Made by a program: the position numbers and the translations under genes. Source: an uncultured Lachnospiraceae bacterium (lineage in GTDB: Bacteria; Bacillota; Clostridia; Lachnospirales; Lachnospiraceae). Taken from it: a stretch of DNA of 64,000 bases. This document shows positions 60,948 to 64,000 of the stretch, in pieces. Location: contig CAKRJY010000011.1 in NCBI GenBank assembly GCA_934352055.1, positions 43,702 to 107,701 on the forward strand, given 5' to 3'. The notes below the pieces were generated by a model. The model saw only the letters and a program-made list of their open reading frames with translations, ran no database searches and was not told the origin of the DNA. Numbering within the stretch: the stretch's first letter is position 1; every line of letters begins with the position of its first letter.

Positions 60948-61364
60948 TTACATTGTCCGTAAGCGTCGTACAATGTCCTCCACTTGTCGAATCGCATCCT
61001 CAACCTGATTTCTTGCCTCATTGATGCGGTCCTGCACAAGCCAATCTGCCACAAGACCATCAAAGAAGAAATCTGCAAATGTCAAAAAATCACCAACATT
61101 CAAGTTCAGATTATGCGTCATATTCACATCCTGCAACTCACGGCTAAAGCTCTGTAAATTATATTTTGCTTCCTCCATGTACTTTTGTGCATTTCCCATT
61201 TTGGAGTGTTTAACTAATCCACTAATCATGCCACCACCAAAAAGATCTAAAAGTCCCCAATTACCCGCAGACTGCAACTCGCCACGCGCTGCCCGAAGTG
61301 ATGATAATGCACGCTCTCCTGCATCAATTGCTTCGTTACGTTCCTTTTCAAAATCGTATGCCAT
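60948..61364 (-). CDS. Conserved protein of unknown function
   Basis: The protein has 138 aa. It is mostly helical and charged, with FEKERNEAIDAGERALSSLRAARGEL at the N-terminus, a Gly-rich short hydrophobic stretch (LLDLFGGGMISGLV) and a coiled-coil C-terminus (EARNQVEDAIRQVEDIVRRL). I recognise no family. It shares direction with NfeD and has a good promoter (61441-61469) and AAGGAG site. A role with NfeD in the membrane is possible from position only. Confidence 0.75.
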   Translation of the reverse strand: MAYDFEKERNEAIDAGERALSSLRAARGELQSAGNWGLLDLFGGGMISGLVKHSKMGNAQKYMEEAKYNLQSFSRELQDVNMTHNLNLNVGDFLTFADFFFDGLVADWLVQDRINEARNQVEDAIRQVEDIVRRLRTM

Positions 61365-61440
61365 GACATATCTCCTTATACTATCTATCTTATGCTGTTC
61401 GTCTGATAAAATAATCCATAATTATCTTTATTTGCGTCTT

Positions 61441-61469
61441 ATTATACACGATAGTGCTACTTTTGTCAT
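61441..61469 (-). promoter_or_regulatory. Promoter for the 60948-61364 gene and probably nfeD
   Basis: On the minus strand ATGACA (61464-61469), 17 bp and TATAAT (61441-61446) form a near-consensus promoter. The start codon lies about 75 bp downstream. Confidence 0.7.
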
Positions 61470-61590
61470 CGCAGTGCATCTTATATTCGGTAAATATTTC
61501 GTTTATGTTTTACCAAATGTTTATTATTTCATTCTTCATCTGTGCGATTTTCCATATCATTATACGCCGCAGCGCGCATCCTGCCGGAGG

Positions 61591-61633
61591 TTTTTTATAT
61601 AATAGGAAATACAATTTCCTATTATATAAAAAA
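61591..61633. repeat. Perfect 20-bp inverted repeat, loop of 3
   Basis: TTTTTTATATAATAGGAAAT and its exact complement flank ACA. T-runs lie on both sides, so it could act as a bidirectional terminator. Apart from this and the promoter above, the 61365-61711 gap holds only the adjacent terminator at 61628-61661. Confidence 0.7.
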
Positions 61634-61661
61634 ACAGGCATCAGCCTAAGCCGACACCTGT
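61628..61661 (-). terminator. Terminator of the transaldolase-family gene
   Basis: On the minus strand ACAGG and CCTGT close a hairpin whose inner pairs include several G-T pairs, followed by seven T. It is 50 bp past the stop. Confidence 0.75.
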
Positions 61662-61711
61662 CATACGCAGTTTTAATTATTCATAAAAGGTATGTAATCA
61701 CACTATTTTCA

Positions 61712-62365
61712 TTAGTCACCAAATACAGCACGATAATCTGCCTGGAACTTCTCGATTCCGGCATCTGTCAATGGATGCTTTGTCATCTGCTCGATTACTT
61801 TATAAGGTACCGTTGCAATATCTGCTCCAGCAAGTGCACAATCCGTAACATGAATTGGATTACGGATAGATGCTGCGATAATTTCCGTGTCATATCCATA
61901 ATTATCAAAAATAGTTACAATATCTTCGATCAGGCCAATACCTGGTTGATTGATATCATCAAGTCTTCCAAGAAATGGTGATACATAAGTAGCTCCTGCT
62001 TCAGCCGCAAGAAGTGCCTGATTTGCAGTAAAGATTAAAGTAACGTTCGTCTTGATGCCTTCTGCTGAAAGAACTTTTACTGCCTTAAGGCCTTCTACTG
62101 TCATAGGAATCTTTACAACCATGTTTGGATGGATGGCTGCGATCTCTCTACCTTCTTTGATCATGCCTTCTGCATCTATCGTTGTAGCCTTTACTTCGCC
62201 ACTAATTGGACCATCTACAATAGATGTAATTTCCTTGATTACCTCGTTAAAATCTCTTCCTTCTTTTGCAATCAATGATGGATTTGTTGTAACCCCACAA
62301 ATAACACCCATGTCATTTGCTTTTCTAATATCATCTACATTTGCTGTATCGATAAAAAACTTCAT
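61712..62365 (-). CDS. Transaldolase-family protein (fructose-6-phosphate aldolase-like)
   Basis: The protein has 217 aa, the short form of the transaldolase family. [36 protein letters not shown] is the family N-terminus. The Schiff-base Lys lies in [13 protein letters not shown] near residue 84. It performs either the transaldolase step of the pentose phosphate pathway or fructose-6-phosphate aldolase activity; sequence length alone does not separate them. With the split transketolase in this window it covers the non-oxidative pentose phosphate pathway. AGGAGG precedes the ATG. Confidence 0.93.
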   Translation of the reverse strand: MKFFIDTANVDDIRKANDMGVICGVTTNPSLIAKEGRDFNEVIKEITSIVDGPISGEVKATTIDAEGMIKEGREIAAIHPNMVVKIPMTVEGLKAVKVLSAEGIKTNVTLIFTANQALLAAEAGATYVSPFLGRLDDINQPGIGLIEDIVTIFDNYGYDTEIIAASIRNPIHVTDCALAGADIATVPYKVIEQMTKHPLTDAGIEKFQADYRAVFGD

Positions 62366-62500
62366 CCTTCATCCCTCCTGAATCTATCGTTTTCTCTCAA
62401 TGACTTCATTGTACGAGTTCTGAATAGAAAGTACAATCGCGTTTCAACAGGTTGATAAAAAAGTGAACCAACTTCCTCAAAAAACCCACTAAATATCTCA

Positions 62501-62986
62501 TCAAACGATAATATCTGACAAAGTAAAAGGTATGACCTTACGCAATCCATCTAAGGACACCTCTACCTGATAGCCAATCTTACCTCCGCTGAAAATAATT
62601 GTATCATACGCCTCTGCACTTTGATGAATAACCGTTTGAAATACTTTTTTCATACCAATCGGTGAACATCCACCATGAATATAACCAGTAAGTCCTAGCA
62701 ATTCTTTGGATTTTACCATGGCAATCGACTTTTCACCTACTGCATTTGCCGCTTTCTTCAAATCTAATTCTTCTGCCACCGGAATTACAAATACATAGTG
62801 CTCCTTGCTTTTCCCCACAGTTACTAATGTTTTAAATACTTTATCCACATTTTGCCCTAATACAGTAGCAACTTCTACACCACTGACGGCATCTGTATCT
62901 GCATAACAATAGTGGCTATACTCCACCTTCGCCTGCTCTAAAAGACGCATAACATTTGTTTTTTCTTCTTTTGCTTTCTTTGCCAT
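62501..62986 (-). CDS. ybaK: Cys-tRNA(Pro) deacylase YbaK/EbsC family
   Basis: The protein has 161 aa. Family segments are NVMRLLEQAKVEYSHYCY, VATVLGQNVDKVFKTLVTVGK, the catalytic-Lys region IPVAEELDLKKAANAVGEKSIAM, and LGLTGYIHGGCSPIGMKK. It removes mis-attached Cys from tRNA-Pro in the cytoplasm. AGGTG precedes the ATG. It is 20 bp downstream of a small membrane protein gene. Confidence 0.93.
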   Translation of the reverse strand: MAKKAKEEKTNVMRLLEQAKVEYSHYCYADTDAVSGVEVATVLGQNVDKVFKTLVTVGKSKEHYVFVIPVAEELDLKKAANAVGEKSIAMVKSKELLGLTGYIHGGCSPIGMKKVFQTVIHQSAEAYDTIIFSGGKIGYQVEVSLDGLRKVIPFTLSDIIV

Positions 62987-63006
62987 AAATTACACCTGAT
63001 TTCTTT

Positions 63007-63219
63007 TTACTTTGATATTGCTAATGCAATAATTCCACCTATAATTGCCAGTGGAAGCGCTATGTATATCAGACCTCCAAAGAAAAGTCCTATTATTACA
63101 ATGGGTAGAAAGATTACATATATACCTACTTTCAGTAATCCCCAGGTCATTTTTATAGCTAACGCTATAACCTTCCACATAAACCATACAAACGCAAGAA
63201 TAAATAATGCTGTAAGCAT
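63007..63219 (-). CDS. Small hydrophobic membrane protein
   Basis: The protein has ~70 aa from the ATG at 63219, preceded six bases upstream by AGAGGTG; longer readings bury that site. It is almost entirely hydrophobic with two or three helices (LTALFILAFVWFMWKVIALAI, GIYVIFLPIVIIGLFFGGLIYIALPLAIIGG). No family is recognised. It lies just before ybaK on the same strand, possibly as a unit with it. Confidence 0.65.
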   Translation of the reverse strand: MLTALFILAFVWFMWKVIALAIKMTWGLLKVGIYVIFLPIVIIGLFFGGLIYIALPLAIIGGIIALAISK

Positions 63220-63347
63220 AATCATCACCTCTTTCATATTTTCCATATCATATAGCAACTGTATAAAAAAGTAAATATTTCTAATCCGTTCTTAATAAAT
63301 CTTTTATATTTATATAATATCTATTGTATTTTCCTCGGCGATACAAT

Positions 63348-63375
63348 AAAAAAATCACCTGCTTTTGCAGATGAT
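63348..63375 (-). terminator. Terminator of the rRNA-tRNA operon
   Basis: ATCATCTGC, AAAA and GCAGGTGAT form a hairpin on the minus strand (one G-T pair), followed by seven T. It is 20 bp past tRNA-Phe. Confidence 0.92.
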
Positions 63376-63394
63376 ACTTTACATAATATAAAAG

Positions 63395-63467
<73 letters not shown>

Positions 63468-63473
63468 AAAAAA

Positions 63474-63547
63474 TTGCGGGAATAGGATTTGAACCTATGA
63501 CCTCCGGGTTATGAGCCCGGCGAGCTTCCAGACTGCTCCATCCCGCG
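63474..63547 (-). tRNA. Initiator tRNA-fMet (CAT)
   Basis: The anticodon is CAT. The first base is C and position 72 is A, an unpaired C1-A72, and the anticodon stem ends in three G-C pairs. These are the hallmarks of the initiator. Confidence 0.95.
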
Positions 63548-63574
63548 ATATTTAATTAAAAGAGCTTTGCTCAA

Positions 63575-63656
63575 TGGGTGGTGGTGGATTCGAACCACCG
63601 AAGCAAGATGCAGCAGATTTACAGTCTGTCCCCTTTGGCCACTCGGGAAACCACCC
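63575..63656 (-). tRNA. tRNA-Tyr (GTA)
   Basis: The anticodon loop contains GTA. There is a long variable arm, and the acceptor is GGGTGGT/ACCACCC. Confidence 0.96.
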
Positions 63657-63680
63657 ATATTAAGTTATAGTAACTTAAAA

Positions 63681-63753
63681 AGCCGATGATCGGACTCGAA
63701 CCGATAACCTGCTGATTACAAATCAGCTGCTCTGCCAATTGAGCCACATCGGC
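63681..63753 (-). tRNA. tRNA-Thr (TGT)
   Basis: Acceptor GCCGATG/CATCGGC is complete, and the anticodon stem CTGAT/ATCAG holds TGT. Confidence 0.96.
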
Positions 63754-63763
63754 ATATGAAAAA

Positions 63764-63836
63764 TGGGACCTACAGGGCTCGAACCTGTGACCCTCTGCTT
63801 GTAAGGCAGATGCTCTCCCAGCTGAGCTAAGATCCC
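63764..63836 (-). tRNA. tRNA-Val (TAC)
   Basis: The 5' acceptor strand is GGGATCT and the 3' strand AGGTCCC (one G-T pair). The anticodon stem CTGCC/AGCAG region holds TAC in loop TTACA. Confidence 0.96.
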
Positions 63837-63845
63837 AAATAAAAA

Positions 63846-63919
63846 CGACCCAAGCGGGACTCGAACCCGCGACCTCCGCCGTGACAGGGCGGCGCTCTAA
63901 CCAACTGAGCCATTGGGCC
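63846..63919 (-). tRNA. tRNA-Asp (GTC)
   Basis: The acceptor is GGCCCAA/TTGGGTC (one G-T pair) with discriminator G. The anticodon loop CTGTCAC holds GTC. It is the first tRNA after the 23S gene. Confidence 0.97.
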
Positions 63920-63966
63920 TAATTAACACCTTCAAAATTTCATACAGATTCTTTGAATCAAACCTT

Positions 63967-64000
63967 TTTGGTTAAGCCTTCGATCTATTAGTAACAGTCA
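63967..64000 (-). rRNA. 23S rRNA, 3' end (partial)
   Basis: The minus strand reads ACTAATAGATCGAAGGCTTAACC, close to the 3' terminus of Firmicutes 23S rRNA, and runs off the window. The exact end is uncertain by a few bases. About 47 bp separate it from tRNA-Asp, with no 5S gene between. Confidence 0.8.

Noticed and set aside
61591..61633. Insertion sequence or MITE
   Set aside because: No target-site duplication or second copy is seen in the window; a terminator is enough to explain it.
63967..64000. 5S rRNA
   Set aside because: The sequence matches the 23S 3' end (ACTAATAGATCGAAGGCTTAACC) and not a 5S gene.

Overview
The window looks like a chromosome segment of a gut-type Lachnospiraceae (Clostridia, Firmicutes). 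The evidence is AT-rich intergenic DNA, strong AGGAGG ribosome sites, several TTG/GTG starts, rho-independent hairpins, GH2/GH31/GH43 glycosidases beside a GPH sugar symporter, split transketolase genes, an EFR1-type flavoferredoxin remnant, and a Firmicutes exosortase (XrtG) locus. No species can be named from sequence alone. Most genes lie on the minus strand. There is no phage, transposase or CRISPR array.

Layout. 0-1.8 kb: start of an NSS-family symporter, a DUF134-NifX fusion with two palindromic operators, and a small FakA/DAK-like protein; a near-identical leader hairpin occurs twice. 1.8-8.8 kb: a glycan-use module (GH31, GPH symporter, esterase, AraC regulator, second alpha/beta hydrolase). 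The two minus-strand promoters share a 23-bp site at the same distance from an extended -10. 8.9-13.5 kb: a chemoreceptor with a C-terminal PilZ domain, an orphan ATPase whose promoter is covered by direct repeats, and an exported EEP hydrolase. 13.5-15 kb: a decayed EFR1 gene and small proteins. 15-20.3 kb: KtrB-KtrA, an 83-aa membrane protein and a KdpD/KdpE-like two-component system without kdpFABC. 20.4-31.6 kb: the XrtG exosortase operon (sorting substrate, exosortase, processive GT2 glycosyltransferase, membrane sensor-like protein, PTPS-like protein, two paralogous giant membrane proteins, methyltransferase). 31.6-34.5 kb: a second K+ system, TrkH-TrkA, directly upstream of the exosortase operon.

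34.7-43.4 kb: small membrane proteins, a methyltransferase, GH43, aldose epimerase, a GntR-ABC transporter operon with a frameshift in the ATPase gene, a Dabb protein and a Dus enzyme. 43.5-48.2 kb: M20 peptidase, enolase and split transketolase. 48.4-52.6 kb: two more orphan ATPases and an XRE regulator, all with symmetric or repeated DNA at their promoters. 52.9-63.3 kb: radical SAM protein, zinc phospholipase C family protein, GNAT, HD hydrolase, 2-hydroxyacid dehydrogenase, GH2, NfeD, transaldolase-family enzyme and YbaK. 63.3-64 kb: six tRNA genes (Asp-Val-Thr-Tyr-fMet-Phe in transcription order) directly after the 3' end of a 23S rRNA gene, with no 5S gene between.

The most interesting region is 20.4-31.6 kb. 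The exosortase has its Cys/Arg/His residues, and its likely substrate, with a C-terminal sorting signal and CBM9/DOMON-like repeats, lies immediately upstream. Around it are polymer-synthesis genes, a PTPS homologue that keeps the zinc ligands but lacks the usual catalytic Cys, and a possibly degenerate GGDEF protein. K+ uptake systems flank the locus on both sides. The other recurring theme is orphan ATPases whose own promoters carry symmetric or iterated DNA sites.
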